64,000 nt of DNA from Halogranum amylolyticum (GCF_900110465.1 NZ_FODV01000001.1:434001-498000); one strand, 5' to 3'; positions 44,277-52,500 are shown, counted from the stretch's first letter. Numbers and translations: made by a program. The notes: a model not told the origin generated them from the letters alone.

Positions 44277-45062
44277 TTACGTGTCCGGTTCGTCGTCCGC
44301 TTCTCCGTCGGCTCCGGCGCCGTCCGGTCCGTCTGTTCCGTTCCGGTGCGTCGCCAGCGCCTCGTCGACAGTGAGTTCGCCCGAGGCGACCCGGCGGGCG
44401 AGCGTCTCGTCGATGGTGCGGTTGTCGCTGGAGCGTTCGCGGGACTCGTTTTTGATCCGCTGAAGTTCGCCGGCCGTCGGTTCGATATCGCGACTCTGGA
44501 CGGCTTCGCCCTCCAGTCGGGCGATGTTGACCGCGGCCAACACGTCGCCCATCCCGCGAACGCCGGTGCCGAGGTAGGGTGTCGTCCCCGTCTCGTCGAC
44601 CATCTCGACGCGCGCCTCCTGGAGCTGATTTATCAGTTTCGCACTCTGGAGTCGGTCGCCGTCGCCGACGCGGACGAGTGCGTCGGGAGCGTCCGCTATC
44701 TCGCGCCGGATCACGTCGACGGCGTCGGCTATCGGCACGTGGAAGGCGGCGACGACGACGTCGCCGACGAGGACAGCGATGCCGGGGCGGGGACCGGGGT
44801 CGACGCCCACGACCGTCCGTCCGTCGCTGCTGCGGAGGGCAGCGAGCGCCTCCTCGACCCCGTGGCGAGCGTCCTCGGCGGCGACGACGACGTGGACGAC
44901 GTCGTCGAAACTGAGTCCGTCCGTCGGCGCGGAGACGACGACCCGCGTCTGGTCGGGGAGCTCCCCGTCGGGGCGGACCGTGGTGAAGGTGACACCCCGT
45001 TCGCGGAGTTCGGCGACGGCCTCGTGGTAGAGTTCGAAGTCATCGGTGGCGACGACGATCAC
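44277..45062 (-). CDS. RNase H-fold (RuvC/YqgF-like) protein of unknown function
   Basis: 261 residues from GTG 45062. After an N-terminal alpha/beta part (VIVVATDDFELYHEAVAELR, TTVRPDGELPDQ), residues about 90-180 read TVVGVDPGPRPGIAVLVGDV, VRVGDGDRLQSAKLINQLQE and ARVEMVDETGTTPYLG: the D-x-G-x(2-4)-GIAV strand turn of RNase H-like nucleases (RuvC, YqgF, DUF460). The second acidic strand is unclear. The C-terminus is basic and helical. Divergent from radB, 88 bp apart, hinting at recombination or repair. Confidence 0.65.
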   Translation of the reverse strand: MIVVATDDFELYHEAVAELRERGVTFTTVRPDGELPDQTRVVVSAPTDGLSFDDVVHVVVAAEDARHGVEEALAALRSSDGRTVVGVDPGPRPGIAVLVGDVVVAAFHVPIADAVDVIRREIADAPDALVRVGDGDRLQSAKLINQLQEARVEMVDETGTTPYLGTGVRGMGDVLAAVNIARLEGEAVQSRDIEPTAGELQRIKNESRERSSDNRTIDETLARRVASGELTVDEALATHRNGTDGPDGAGADGEADDEPDT

Positions 45063-45150
45063 GAGCGACGTTCGCCGGGTGGGCGAAAAAGCGTATCGGG
45101 GTGGCCCTCTGGACCGGGGGCTTTTTGCGGAGAACGCGCCAACTGCGGCC

Positions 45151-45849
45151 GTGAGCGAGTCTATCTCCACCGGCTGTGCACCGCTCGACGACCTCCTCGA
45201 CGGCGGGTTCGAGCGCGGCACCGTGACGCAGGTGTACGGCCCGCCAGCGGCGGGTAAGACCAACCTCGCGCTGTCGGCGGCCGTCGAGGTCGCCGCGGCC
45301 GGTGGAACCGCGGTGTACATCGACAGCGAGGGGCTCTCTATCGACCGCTTCCGTCAACTCGTCGAGGCTCGCACCGACGACGAAACGGAGTTCGAAGAGA
45401 TCGCCTCGCGACTCGTCATCACCGAGATCTACGACTTCGAAGAGCAGGAGGAGGCGGTCCGCGACGCCGCCGAGTTCGCCGAGCGCGCCGACGTCATCGT
45501 CCTCGACAGCGCGACCGGCTTCTACCGTCTCGAACGCACCGGTGAGGGTGACGACGGCGAGTCGCTCAGACGGGTCGCCCGACAGGTGACTCATCTACTG
45601 TCGCTGGCGCGGAAACACGACATCGCGGTCGTCATCACCAATCAGGTCTACTCGGACCCCGACAGCGACCGCACGCGCGCGCTCGGCGGACACACGCTCG
45701 AACACTGGACCGGTGCGGTGCTCCGACTCGACCGCTTCCGCGGCGGCAACCGACGGGCGACGCTCGAGAAACACCGTGCGAAACCCGCCGGCGAGTCGAC
45801 GACGTTCAAGATAACGAACGGCGGGATGACCGGTACCGACGAGTTCTGA
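45151..45849 (+). CDS. radB: DNA repair and recombination protein RadB
   Basis: 232 residues from GTG 45151. Short RecA/RadA paralogue: no N-terminal HhH, Walker A GPPAAGKTNLALSAAVE, EGLSIDRFRQLVEART, Walker B VIVLDSATGFYRL and ITNQVYSDPDSD. Archaeal RadB supports RadA. The Lys-containing Walker A (GPPAAGKT) is intact. GCTTTTTGCG at 45119-45128 lies about 27 nt before the GTG. Confidence 0.95.
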   Translation: MSESISTGCAPLDDLLDGGFERGTVTQVYGPPAAGKTNLALSAAVEVAAAGGTAVYIDSEGLSIDRFRQLVEARTDDETEFEEIASRLVITEIYDFEEQEEAVRDAAEFAERADVIVLDSATGFYRLERTGEGDDGESLRRVARQVTHLLSLARKHDIAVVITNQVYSDPDSDRTRALGGHTLEHWTGAVLRLDRFRGGNRRATLEKHRAKPAGESTTFKITNGGMTGTDEF

Positions 45850-46066
45850 TCCACGACCGGCCTCGACGACGGACGGGGTTCACGCTTCGGGACGACTGCT
45901 CCAGCGGCCCGTCGACGGTGGCGTGTCTCTCGTGGCTCCGATTCCGTGCGCCCGTCGCGACGCATCGCTCTCGAGGCGACCGACTTCGGGGCGACCGGGT
46001 CGTCGAAAAGGCGAGACGAAAGCGGCCGTCGAGCAGGACGACCGACCGAGCCGGAGAGACGGAGCC

Positions 46067-47209
46067 TTACAGCTCGCCGAGTTTCCGGAGGAGCTGCCCG
46101 CGGTACTCCTCGTCGGCGTTGAGCCCCTTCATCTCGAGGACGTTACGTTCGAGTTTGTCGAGGGCGACGCGGAAGGCGTGTTCTGCACCGTAGCCCTCGC
46201 CGGAGCCGGCGACCTGTCCGTGGCTGGTGCGGAGTCGCACCTGCGACTGGATGAGCGGCGTGCCGCGGAGCTTCTCTTTGTGCTCGTGGAAGCGGACGTG
46301 AGCGTGGTGAACCTGCATCTCCTGGTACTTGTCCACGACCTCGGTAATGGACTGGACGAGCGCCTCGCGGGACATCGTATCGAGCAGGTCGATGTTCGTC
46401 ACCTGCACGTCCATCTGCTCCTGTTCGGTGTAGGTGAGCGCACGCAGCACGTCGGTCTTGGTGAGGACGCCGATGACCTCGGCGTCGCTGTCGGTGGGCG
46501 TGACGACGAGTCCGGCGACGTTACGGTCGAACATCTTCCGGACGGCGTCGTCGACCTGTTCGCCGGGGTTCGTCGCGAACACCGGACTCGTCATCAGGTC
46601 GTACACCGGTAGATCGAGCATCCGGTCGATGTCGCCGCGACGGTCGCCCTTCCCCTGACGGTCCATCTTGCGGACGACGAAGTCGACGATGTCGTGCGTC
46701 GTCAGCACGCCCGTCAGTCTCCCGTTCTCGTTGACGACGGGGAGCCGGGAGATACCGTGTTCGCGCAGGCGGTTGATCGCCTTGCCGATGCGGTCCTCCT
46801 CGGTGACCGTGACGACGTCCTCGGTGTAGATCTGATCGACAGTCAACGCGTCGAGATTCTCCAGCACCGCCTCGAGGATGGCGTCGCCCGTGATCGTCCC
46901 CCAGAGCTTCTCGCCCTCGTAGACGGGAGCGATCTGCGTGTCGCCCTCGACGAGCATCCGCGCGACCTCGCGGACGTCCTCGTCGCGGTCGACCTTCGGG
47001 GCGGACTTCATCAGCGCCGCAGCCTTCGTGTTGTCGTCGATGTGAGACTGGATGAGCTGTTTCTCACCGATGACACCCGCGTACTCGCCGTCTTCGACGA
47101 CGATGATTCCCTTGGGGTTGTCCCGCTCGAAGATAGAACGGATCTTGCCCAGGCGCTCGTCGGACTCGACCTCGACGTGCTCCGGTATGGCAATATCAGT
47201 AATATTCAT
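46067..47209 (-). CDS. Four-CBS-domain protein fused to an HPF/RaiA-like ribosome-binding domain
   Basis: 380 residues from ATG 47209. Four CBS motifs occupy about 1-260 (IRSIFERDNPKGIIVVEDG, MLVEGDTQIAPVYEGEKLWG, INRLREHGISRLPVVNENG, MFDRNVAGLVVTPTDSDAEV). The C-terminal 110 residues have the beta-alpha-beta-beta-beta-alpha outline of S30AE/HPF: VQVTNIDLLDTMSREALVQS, KYQEMQVHHAHVRFHEHKEK, and GEGYGAEHAFRVALDKLERN. HPF/RaiA silence ribosomes in stationary phase. CBS pairs usually sense adenine nucleotides, so the fusion suggests energy-gated ribosome hibernation. Confidence 0.85.
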   Translation of the reverse strand: MNITDIAIPEHVEVESDERLGKIRSIFERDNPKGIIVVEDGEYAGVIGEKQLIQSHIDDNTKAAALMKSAPKVDRDEDVREVARMLVEGDTQIAPVYEGEKLWGTITGDAILEAVLENLDALTVDQIYTEDVVTVTEEDRIGKAINRLREHGISRLPVVNENGRLTGVLTTHDIVDFVVRKMDRQGKGDRRGDIDRMLDLPVYDLMTSPVFATNPGEQVDDAVRKMFDRNVAGLVVTPTDSDAEVIGVLTKTDVLRALTYTEQEQMDVQVTNIDLLDTMSREALVQSITEVVDKYQEMQVHHAHVRFHEHKEKLRGTPLIQSQVRLRTSHGQVAGSGEGYGAEHAFRVALDKLERNVLEMKGLNADEEYRGQLLRKLGEL

Positions 47210-47491
47210 AGTCCAACGTCCACCTACTCTGCGCGTACTCTTGAAAGTTCTTGCGCCGCACCGCAGTTTTCGACCCACGTCGACGCGTCACGACCGGTGG
47301 TAGGTCGCTCGTTCTGTCTCCCGGTCCGTCGCGGCACCGGGGTCGGCAACGACGTCCTACCGCGGATCATTCGTCGCACACCTAGCGGTTCGGGTGACTG
47401 AATGGTATTTTTTCCGGCCATCCCGGCCGGGCGGTTCTGCGGCCGCCGAGACGGTGGGCGGCGCGACTTCACAGAAAAATCAAGGCGGATG

Positions 47492-47512
47492 CCCCGAGGC
47501 TTGACCTCGGGG
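47492..47512 (+). repeat. Left-end hairpin of the tnpB element
   Basis: CCCCGAGG/CCTCGGGG with loop CTTGA, a shorter copy of the right-end hairpin at 48833-48855. Subterminal hairpins at both ends are the recognition sites of TnpA in IS200/IS605 elements. Confidence 0.7.
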
Positions 47513-47601
47513 AGGAAGCCGGCAACCTATGACACAAACTACGCTACGAAGCAGGCCGACTCCCTACTATTAAATAACTACAGGCAAATATGTGAAATAC
47601 A

Positions 47602-48813
47602 GTGGAATACCGTCGCACCGCCGTCATCAAACTCGACACACCCGAAGGAGCCAACCCGCTCTTCCGTGAGACTGTCGAGCAGTTCAAACACTGCGCCAAC
47701 ACCGCAAGCGAATGGTGCTGGCACGGCGACGACGGATACCACGTCACATCCAAAGCCAAAGCAGAACGCGCCCTCTACGACCAACTCCGCGACGAAACCG
47801 ACCTCACCGCTAACCTCGTTCAGAAAGGGATTCGGCGGGCTGTCGAAGCCGTCAAAAGCGGAGTTGAACGTCTCAAGCGTGGAGAAAACACGTCACGACC
47901 CTACTTCTCGGCAGACAGCGCGGTGTATGACAAGCGGAGTGCAACGTTCCACTGCAATCACGTATCCCTCTCCACCGTAGACGGCAGAATCGAGTGCGAC
48001 TATATCCTCCCCGACGACTCGGAGAAACCACCAACGAAGTACGTCTCCGACGAGGACTTCGAGTTTCGGATGGCGCACTTACAGTACCGTGACGGCGACT
48101 GGTACTTGCACGCCTCAATGCGGAAGGTCGAAGAAAGCGACGACCCCGAATCCGATTTCAAGCACAGAACAGTCCTTGGTGTGGATTTGGGTGTCAACAA
48201 CATCGCCGTCGCTTCGACAGGGCGATTCTGGTCAGCAGACGAGTTCAACCACTGGCGTAAGGAGTACGAGAAGCGTCGTGGGTCGCTCCAGCAGTGTGGT
48301 TCTCGTTACGCTCACGAGAACATCGAAAGCGCCGGTCGCAAAGAGACAGGGCGATTCGAGATATACCTACACTCTGTGGCGAACGAAATCATCGAGGAAG
48401 CCGTTGAGAGTGATTGTTCGCACATCGTGTTTGAGGACTTGACCCACATTCGGGAGAACATTCCAGAGGCGACGTGGCAACACATCTGGGCGTTCCGACG
48501 CCTCTACGAGTATGCCGAGTACAAAGCCGAGGAGTACGGCGTGGAAGCCGTACAGGTTGACCCTCGGAATACGTCCAAACGATGTTCGACGTGTGGGTTT
48601 ACCCACGATGACAATCGGTCGGGTGAATCGTTCTGGTGTCAGAAGTGCGGGTACGAGAACCATGCCGACTACAACGCTTCCAAGAATATCGGTTTGCAGT
48701 ATCTCCGTCGTCGGCAAAATGCAAACGACGGAGGCGCACCCGTAGATGTGCGCTTGAATCGCGGGACGCTGAACGTGAACGGCGAGTATTCGCCTCCCAC
48801 TGTGAGTGGGTAG
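47602..48813 (+). CDS. tnpB: RNA-guided endonuclease TnpB
   Basis: 403 residues, apparently intact. Start GTG 47602; an ATG 12 bp upstream is followed by a stop. N-terminal helical part (VEQFKHCANTASEWCWHGDD), RuvC-like catalytic residues Asp in LGVDLGVNNIAV (about residue 196), Glu in IVFEDLTHIREN, and Asp in ENHADYNASKNIG, plus the zinc ribbon CSTCGF/CQKCGY. TnpB cuts target DNA guided by an omegaRNA and helps keep the element at its site. AATAACTA and ATATG at 47574-47592 form an AT-rich promoter zone. Confidence 0.95.
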   Translation: MEYRRTAVIKLDTPEGANPLFRETVEQFKHCANTASEWCWHGDDGYHVTSKAKAERALYDQLRDETDLTANLVQKGIRRAVEAVKSGVERLKRGENTSRPYFSADSAVYDKRSATFHCNHVSLSTVDGRIECDYILPDDSEKPPTKYVSDEDFEFRMAHLQYRDGDWYLHASMRKVEESDDPESDFKHRTVLGVDLGVNNIAVASTGRFWSADEFNHWRKEYEKRRGSLQQCGSRYAHENIESAGRKETGRFEIYLHSVANEIIEEAVESDCSHIVFEDLTHIRENIPEATWQHIWAFRRLYEYAEYKAEEYGVEAVQVDPRNTSKRCSTCGFTHDDNRSGESFWCQKCGYENHADYNASKNIGLQYLRRRQNANDGGAPVDVRLNRGTLNVNGEYSPPTVSG

Positions 48814-48862
48814 AACGGGAGTCCACGCGAAAGCCTCGGGGCTTGACCCCGAGGCAATTTAC
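48700..48862 (+). ncRNA. Probable omegaRNA (reRNA) at the tnpB 3' end
   Basis: OmegaRNAs overlap the tnpB 3' end and the right end of the element. Here hairpin CCCAC/GTGGG (48796-48810) covers the tnpB stop, followed by the 9-bp hairpin 48833-48855 and GGCAATTTA; the guide would begin just after about 48862 (first bases CCAGCC). The upstream boundary is a guess. Confidence 0.5.
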
Positions 48863-48950
48863 CAGCCGACCGGACACAGTCGTCCGAGATCGGACGCAGA
48901 CTGGCTCGGACGTCCGTGATTACGGCCGGAGGACACACTCGCAGACGCGC

Positions 48951-48987
48951 TCGGTCGACGGTGATCGGTCGACGGAGTAGTATATAG
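48951..48987 (+). promoter_or_regulatory. Direct repeat followed by a TATA box
   Basis: TCGGTCGACG at 48951-48960 and again at 48965-48974 (14-bp spacing), then AGTAGTATATAGATG with the TATA core about 48980-48987. It looks like an operator plus promoter for a plus-strand transcript of the following non-coding DNA. Confidence 0.45.
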
Positions 48988-49104
48988 ATGGATGCAACAC
49001 CGAACCACGACAGGCATCCGGGTGTGGGACGAATCTTTAGTCCCGGTCGACAGCTCGTTTCTTGACCCGGAGCGAACTCGGTCGACCGGTGGCATTCCGG
49101 CGTC

Positions 49105-49130
49105 GAACGGCCGCGATTTCGCGGCCGTTC
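49105..49130. repeat. Perfect inverted repeat, 12-bp arms
   Basis: GAACGGCCGCGA-TT-TCGCGGCCGTTC; on RNA a hairpin with a tiny loop. No T-run follows. Could be a terminator stem, a protein-binding palindrome or a processing site. Confidence 0.7.
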
Positions 49131-49247
49131 TCACGCTTTCAGCGCTTCAGTTGTGTGGGCTGTTTCGTCTCGTCAGCGCCTCGCTTGTTTTTACGTCTCG
49201 CTTGTGGGAATGTGAACATTAAAATACCACAGCAGATTCTCTGTGTG

Positions 49248-49349
49248 TGCCCGTATGTGTTATACGGGCAGCACCGGAATGTCACAACCGATTTCGGCCA
49301 CACCCCCTACTGGGTGTGGCTATCCGGTCCCGGCGTTGTGGTGCCGGAT
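49248..49349 (+). repeat. Three tandem hairpins
   Basis: TGCCCGTAT/ATACGGGCA (49248-49270, 9 bp), GCCACACCC/GGGTGTGGC (49297-49320, 9 bp) and ATCCGG/CCGGAT (49322-49349) with an inner alternative CCGGC/GCCGG. An AT-rich TATA-like ATTAAAATAC lies about 25-30 bp upstream of the first stem, so a structured RNA starting near 49248 is possible. Confidence 0.6.
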
Positions 49350-49624
49350 GTGGTCGTCTGTCTCCTTCCCTCGGGTTGGAGGGGGATGGCTCACATCTGT
49401 AACTGATCCGTACCGAACGTCGCCACGCCGAGCGACTGGTTCACTGTCGACGTTCTTCGAGTAGTGGCTGCAGCGGGCGGGTCGAGAGAGCCTCCATCGC
49501 AGGAGACGCCACGGTCGACTCGCCTCGGGCACACGAGGTCCGTTCGTGTTGTCGGTCGAACCTCTCGAAGCCAGGGAACCTCGCGAACAAACCTTTGTAG
49601 CTACTCACCCCCAGATAGAGACCG

Positions 49625-50638
49625 ATGACCGACCTCTCGACACTGCAGTCTCTGCTTGCGGGCGGTGAAGAGTTGACCATCGTCTGCCACAACAACCCCG
49701 ATCCGGACTGTCTCGCGAGTGCGTTCGCACTCGGTCGGATCGCCGCGAGTGCCGGAATAGACGAGCGGCGCATCCTCTACAGCGGCGACATCTCCCATCA
49801 GCAGAACCGTGCGTTCATCAACCTCCTCGAAATGAACCTCGTCCCGTTCGACGCGGCCGCTGTGACGAACCGCCAAGACGACTCGCTCGTCGCGTTCGTC
49901 GACCACTCACGACCCGGCGCGAACAACGAGGTCCCCGAGGAGACATCTATCGACATCGTCATCGACCACCACCCGGCCGACGAGATCGACGCACGGTTCG
50001 TCGACCACCGCGAGTCGGTCGGTGCGACCGCGACGATTCTCACAGAGTACGTCCGCGAACTCGAGATGTCGCTCGAGACGTCGCTCGCGACGGCGCTGCT
50101 GTTCGCTATTCGGCGGGAGACGCTGGGCTTCCTCCGAGGGGCCACCGAGGACGAGTACGCCGCCGCAGGGTTTCTCCACGGAGCGGCCGACCGCGACCTG
50201 CTTCGCCGGCTGGCGACGCCATCGGTCAGCGGTGCCACCGTCGACGCTATCGCGGACGCCATCCAGCACCGCGACGTCCGAGGGTCGGTTCTCATCTCGC
50301 ACGTCGGCCGTACCAGCGAGCGGGACGCCCTCCCGCAGGCCGCAGACTACCTCGCCACCCTCGAAGGCGTGCAGACGGCCATCGTGTTCGGAATCGTCGA
50401 CGACTCGATCCATCTCAGCGCCCGGTCGACCGATGCGCGACTCCACGTCGGAACGCTCCTCAGAGAGGCGTTCGCGGCTGTCGGGAGCGCCGGTGGCCAT
50501 CGGGAGATGGCTGGCGGCGAAGTACCCCTCGGCGTGTTCGCCGACTACGCAGACAGCGCTCAGCTGGTCGCGATGGTCGAGCGGGTGATCACCGCCCGTC
50601 TCGTCGCTGCGCTCAATCTGTCCGAGGACGCCGACTGA
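49625..50638 (+). CDS. DHH-family phosphoesterase (NrnA-like)
   Basis: 337 residues. DHH part: IVCHNNPDPDCLASAFALGR, AFVDHSRPGANNE and the signature DIVIDHHPADEIDARFVDHR; DHHA1 part with SAGGHREMAGGEVPLG. Such enzymes trim nanoRNAs or hydrolyse pAp with Mn2+. A linker region (about 215-240) is the family's hinge. Promoter candidate AACAAACCTTTG about 27-35 nt before the ATG. Confidence 0.9.
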   Translation: MTDLSTLQSLLAGGEELTIVCHNNPDPDCLASAFALGRIAASAGIDERRILYSGDISHQQNRAFINLLEMNLVPFDAAAVTNRQDDSLVAFVDHSRPGANNEVPEETSIDIVIDHHPADEIDARFVDHRESVGATATILTEYVRELEMSLETSLATALLFAIRRETLGFLRGATEDEYAAAGFLHGAADRDLLRRLATPSVSGATVDAIADAIQHRDVRGSVLISHVGRTSERDALPQAADYLATLEGVQTAIVFGIVDDSIHLSARSTDARLHVGTLLREAFAAVGSAGGHREMAGGEVPLGVFADYADSAQLVAMVERVITARLVAALNLSEDAD

Positions 50639-50652
50639 TTCACCCGTCGCAG

Positions 50653-51588
50653 TCAGACGCTCGTCGCAGTCCGTCCGGGGTCCGAGATGCGGATGGCCGT
50701 CCCTGCGCGCTCGGCGTCCGAGGGAACGAAGATGTCGGTGTCGAGGACTTTCGTAGCACCCGACCCGACGGCCCCCGCAGTACAGCTACGACTGGAGACG
50801 GTAGAGCCGTTTCTGTCGTACAGCTCGACAGTGAGTTCGACCTCGGCGGGTTCTCCCTCGTTGGTGACGGTCAGTTCGACCCGCCCGACTCGGCCTCTGA
50901 GGCCCTTCACGTCGGTCTCGGTGCCGTCCTCCTCGTAGAACGCGATTCGGTCCACGGCGACGTGACCGCCCCGATTGCTGATGTACCGGAAGAGTCGTTG
51001 AGAGATGTCTTCGTAGAGTTTGTCTCCCTCGGACCCCGCCTCGAAGCGAGCGCCGATCGGGTTGAGGCCGGCACGAAGGTCGCTGGCGATGGTGGCGCGG
51101 TTCGTCGTGTTCGTCTTCAACCGGAGGTAATCACGGATGAACGGGTCGAACTCGGCCGGGAGTTCGCCGCCGTACATGTCGGCGTAGGCCCGGAGTTCGG
51201 CGTCGAAGTTGATCACAGGCGGAAGCGGTGCTGACACTCTCTCGGTGGGGACCCACGGTTTCGGAGCAGTCTCGCGGTCGACTGACTCGGTGGTGGTGGT
51301 CGTGGTATCTTGCCCGAAGTAACCGAAGCCGTCGAGAAGCGACGCGATGATGGCACTGAGGACGGTGACGAAGAGCACACCTGCCGTGAGCAGGTACGCA
51401 ACCGGGGTCGGGAGCGTGAACTGGAACAGTGCGATGAACACGCAGGTGACGATCCCGACGACGAGGAGGAACGACCCGAGGTCGGGATCCTCTCCCGTGA
51501 GGAACTCGATACGGTCGAGAAAGGTCGATTCGGTCTCTACATCGGTGGCGAGTTCAGACTGGTTCGTGTGTGTTTCTGGCTGGCTCAT
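50653..51588 (-). CDS. Membrane protein with two N-terminal spans, unknown function
   Basis: 311 residues. Spans at about 38-58 and 64-85 (LGSFLLVVGIVTCVFIALFQ, AYLLTAGVLFVTVLSAIIAS), a Thr-rich linker, a helical middle (about 125-215) and a C-terminal beta-rich part (VGRVELTVTNEGEPAEVELT) like an immunoglobulin-type fold. Six bp after the small membrane protein gene, so an operon. Confidence 0.75.
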   Translation of the reverse strand: MSQPETHTNQSELATDVETESTFLDRIEFLTGEDPDLGSFLLVVGIVTCVFIALFQFTLPTPVAYLLTAGVLFVTVLSAIIASLLDGFGYFGQDTTTTTTESVDRETAPKPWVPTERVSAPLPPVINFDAELRAYADMYGGELPAEFDPFIRDYLRLKTNTTNRATIASDLRAGLNPIGARFEAGSEGDKLYEDISQRLFRYISNRGGHVAVDRIAFYEEDGTETDVKGLRGRVGRVELTVTNEGEPAEVELTVELYDRNGSTVSSRSCTAGAVGSGATKVLDTDIFVPSDAERAGTAIRISDPGRTATSV

Positions 51589-51594
51589 CGTTGA

Positions 51595-51822
51595 TCACCC
51601 TGCGATGTCTGCTGTTCTCGCGCCGGAAGCACGCTGGAGGACCTGAACGAGGTGTGAGACCCAGATTCCCGCGGTGAATCCGAAGAGGGTACCGACGGCC
51701 GCGATGCGGATTGATTCTTCCAGGGGTGCGAACGCAGCAGCGATACACAGCGTCCCGAAGATGAACATGAGGCTGTATTCTACGCGCGTCACACTGCTCG
51801 CTCGTCGCATCTTCTCAAGCAT
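51595..51822 (-). CDS. Small two-span membrane protein
   Basis: 75 residues from ATG 51822. Two spans (YSLMFIFGTLCIAAAFAPLE, AAVGTLFGFTAGIWVSHLVQ) with a short N-terminal basic stretch. First gene of a two-gene operon with the gene at 50653-51588. A GGATTAACGC element about 30 nt upstream may be its promoter. Confidence 0.65.
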   Translation of the reverse strand: MLEKMRRASSVTRVEYSLMFIFGTLCIAAAFAPLEESIRIAAVGTLFGFTAGIWVSHLVQVLQRASGARTADIAG

Positions 51823-52040
51823 AACTGAACGTGATAGGCGCCATAGCGGATTAACGCTGTTGCTCGACGGAGACAGGCAGAGAGACGTTTTAAACGGACG
51901 TTCCGAACGTCCCGCTTGTCGGGAGCCGTGACCTCTCCGGTCGGTGAAAGTGCGAAACTGGGTCGGGTAGAGGGAAGACGACCCGCGAAGCCTCACGTGG
52001 TTTCCGGAGACGCGACTCGTCGGTCCGAGGAATCAGAAAA

Positions 52041-52115
52041 TGGGTTGGGGCAGATTTGAACTGCCGGCCTCCTCCATGTCAAGGAGGTGTCATAACCAGA
52101 CTAGACCACCAACCC
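52041..52115 (-). tRNA. tRNA-Val (GAC), copy 1
   Basis: 75 nt, no CCA. Acceptor GGGTTGG/CCAACCC with discriminator A, anticodon stem CCTCC/GGAGG and loop TTGACAT, giving GAC. T-loop TTCAAAT. Identical to the copy 41 bp away; even flanks share CCCGGTGTG. Confidence 0.96.
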
Positions 52116-52156
52116 GGTGTGCGTGCAGTCGCTCGACGGTTCGGTGAGAAAGCCAG

Positions 52157-52231
52157 TGGGTTGGGGCAGATTTGAACTGCCGGCCTCCTCCATGTCAAGG
52201 AGGTGTCATAACCAGACTAGACCACCAACCC
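52157..52231 (-). tRNA. tRNA-Val (GAC), copy 2
   Basis: Identical copy of the gene at 52041-52115, promoter-proximal on the minus strand. The tandem-duplicate layout repeats that of the tRNA-Gly pair near 8.6 kb. Confidence 0.96.
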
Positions 52232-52453
52232 GGTGTGTGCTTACCATCACGCCCCGTCTGAGCGCACTCACACCTACCGCCGATTGGTAGTTGAACCTTT
52301 CGGAATCCCTCGCTGCCTCGCGATTTCGACGAAAGTGCCGGGGCGAGTCCGGCGCGTCCGTCGTTCTTCCGATCGATCGCCCCGTCGCTGGTCCTGTGGA
52401 ACCTACACGCACCCTGTGTGAGATCTTCTCGCGAGAAACTGTCCCGACGACAA

Positions 52454-52500
52454 CCTTAAGTTGATGTACGAATTTGTACATCGTAAGACGAACTCGTACA
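52454..52500 (+). promoter_or_regulatory. trp promoter with candidate TRP-box operator
   Basis: TATA-like CTTAAG (52455-52460), then an inverted repeat GATGTAC-GAATTT-GTACATC (52463-52482) and a third half-site CGTACA (52495-52500). TTTGTACA (52473-52480) and CTCGTACA (52493-52500) are direct repeats 20 bp apart, two helical turns. TGTACA is the known box of the archaeal repressor TrpY. The sites cover the expected transcription start, so binding would block initiation. Confidence 0.6.

Larger units (their letters stand above)
47483..48862 (+). mobile_element. IS1341-type (IS200/IS605 group) tnpB-only element
   Basis: Borders are estimates. Left end: an 8-bp hairpin CCCCGAGG-CTTGA-CCTCGGGG (47492-47512) with AT-rich DNA after it (47567-47600). 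Right end: a 9-bp hairpin GCCTCGGGG-CTTGA-CCCCGAGGC (48833-48855). Both loops are CTTGA. No tnpA (Y1 transposase) lies inside or near, so the unit is mobilised in trans if at all. The upstream gap 47210-47482 is non-coding with a GC palindrome CCGGCC/GGCCGG after a T-run (47408-47432). Confidence 0.8.
48863..49624. other. 762-bp non-coding region with structured segments
   Basis: No gene with acceptable codon character on either strand; short open frames overlap hairpins. It holds a direct repeat with TATA (48951-48987), a weak GGGAC/GTCCC hairpin (49026-49044), a 12-bp-arm palindrome (49105-49130), an AT-rich segment GAACATTAAAATACC (about 49215-49229), tandem hairpins (49248-49349) and the promoter of the DHH gene (AACAAACCTTTG, about 49587-49598). 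Confidence 0.55.

Noticed and set aside
48992..49464. Plus-strand open frames of 70-115 codons behind tnpB
   Set aside because: Their products show no domain or acidic bias and they run through perfect hairpins; treated as non-coding.
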